From Actinomycetota bacterium (GTDB lineage: Bacteria; Actinomycetota; Actinomycetes; Nanopelagicales; Nanopelagicaceae): a stretch of 6,137 bases of DNA. Of the stretch, positions 5,709-6,137 are shown one piece after another. The stretch's first letter is position 1; each line of letters begins with the position of its first letter. Location of the stretch: the NCBI GenBank assembly GCA_009697555.1, contig WLQV01000067.1, forward strand, positions 1 through 6,137, written 5' to 3'. The translations under genes and the position numbers were made by a program. The notes under the pieces were generated by a model, which saw only the letters and a list, made by a program, of their open reading frames with translations, had not been told where the DNA came from and ran no database searches.

Positions 5709-6137
5709 AGTTTCGTACTCCAATCGCAATAGTTGCTGCAATTGCCTTAGTTCTTACCATGTCGAATTTAGCCTTAGATCATGCGCAATCTCGTGGGTAT
5801 AGCCAGAGTTTCCCCTATGTAATCTGTCCACCAGCAGTGAGCGATGGTCGCAATCAGATTTCCGTACCCACCAGCAAGACAAATTACCGAGTTGTCACAC
5901 CGGGAAAAATTGGAATGCATGCAACAAAATCGCTGCAACTTGGAATTGGTAGCGATGCAACGCTCTTTGACGCGATGGGCGTCTCGCCATTGACTACTCA
6001 AAGTGGTGGTTCTGGTTGGGGAGGAGCAGCGATCTGCACTGCGCCACAGAGTGATGCCTGGTTTGTTGGCGGAAGTGCTGACATATCGAGTCGAAGCAAA
6101 TTATTTGTTGTGAATAGCGGCTTAAGTTCGGGTTCGG
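5705..6137 (+). CDS. DUF5719-like exported protein, N-terminal part (runs off the window)
   Basis: The frame from GTG 5705 stays open for 144 codons to the right edge. Residues 1-4 include Lys and Arg, followed by a hydrophobic stretch at about 6-24 (PIAIVAAIALVLTMSNLAL) that is a signal peptide or membrane anchor. The rest is Ser/Gly/Ala-rich and looks extracytoplasmic. The segment GWGGAAICTAPQSDAWFVGG (104-123) resembles the conserved CTAPGTDFWFVG-type motif of DUF5719 proteins, and CPP at 41-43 matches their usual early cysteine. Cys41 and Cys111 could form a disulfide. The start overlaps the glycosyltransferase stop (GTGA, 5705-5708), the typical arrangement for translational coupling, so the two proteins probably act together at the membrane. 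No enzymatic function is known for the family, and none is visible here. The C-terminus lies outside the window. Confidence 0.8.
   Translation, partial: MKFRTPIAIVAAIALVLTMSNLALDHAQSRGYSQSFPYVICPPAVSDGRNQISVPTSKTNYRVVTPGKIGMHATKSLQLGIGSDATLFDAMGVSPLTTQSGGSGWGGAAICTAPQSDAWFVGGSADISSRSKLFVVNSGLSSGS

Noticed and set aside
1..6137. Defence system, CRISPR array, insertion sequence, tRNA or prophage remnants
   Set aside because: No repeat arrays, transposase or integrase motifs, tRNA-like folds or long direct or inverted repeats were seen; the window is ordinary dense chromosomal coding sequence.

Overview
The window reads as a compact, forward-strand stretch of an actinobacterial chromosome. The evidence is a WhiB-family Fe-S regulator (a family confined to Actinobacteria and their phages), an actinobacterial-type ferredoxin tail followed by dapC, and a large membrane glycosyltransferase followed by a DUF5719-type envelope protein. 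Base composition looks close to balanced, well below that of Streptomyces or Mycobacterium, and genes abut or overlap. Together this suggests a streamlined planktonic actinobacterium, such as the freshwater acI/Nanopelagicales group. That placement is an inference from style and content, not from a phylogenetic marker.

Layout: (1) 1-110, the C-terminal end of a 7Fe-type ferredoxin (fdxA). (2) about 117-1172, dapC, an aminotransferase of the succinylase branch of diaminopimelate/lysine synthesis; its conserved N-terminus has no ATG, GTG or TTG start. (3) 1172-2194, a sugar-1-phosphate nucleotidyltransferase with a C-terminal hexapeptide-repeat-like tail, overlapping dapC by one base. (4) 2195-2304, the main regulatory gap: a plausible sigma70-type promoter whose -10 region lies inside a perfect 16-bp palindrome, then a clear Shine-Dalgarno. 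(5) 2305-2580, whiB. (6) 2581-2660, a short gap with an 8-bp inverted repeat. (7) 2661-5708, a 1015-residue protein with an N-terminal GT2 glycosyltransferase domain, many membrane segments and an extracytoplasmic domain. (8) 5705 to the right edge, the N-terminal part of a membrane-anchored, exported DUF5719-like protein, overlapping the glycosyltransferase by four bases.

Taken together, the genes make a cell-envelope neighbourhood: a DAP precursor enzyme for peptidoglycan, a nucleotide-sugar synthase, a WhiB-type regulator linked in relatives to septation and differentiation, and a membrane glycosyltransferase translationally coupled to an exported protein of unknown function. The most interesting items are the unusual dapC start, the palindromic operator-like element on the whiB promoter, and the glycosyltransferase/DUF5719 pair as an uncharacterised envelope glycosylation or transport module. 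No RNA genes, mobile elements, CRISPR arrays or intergenic gaps over 300 bases were found.
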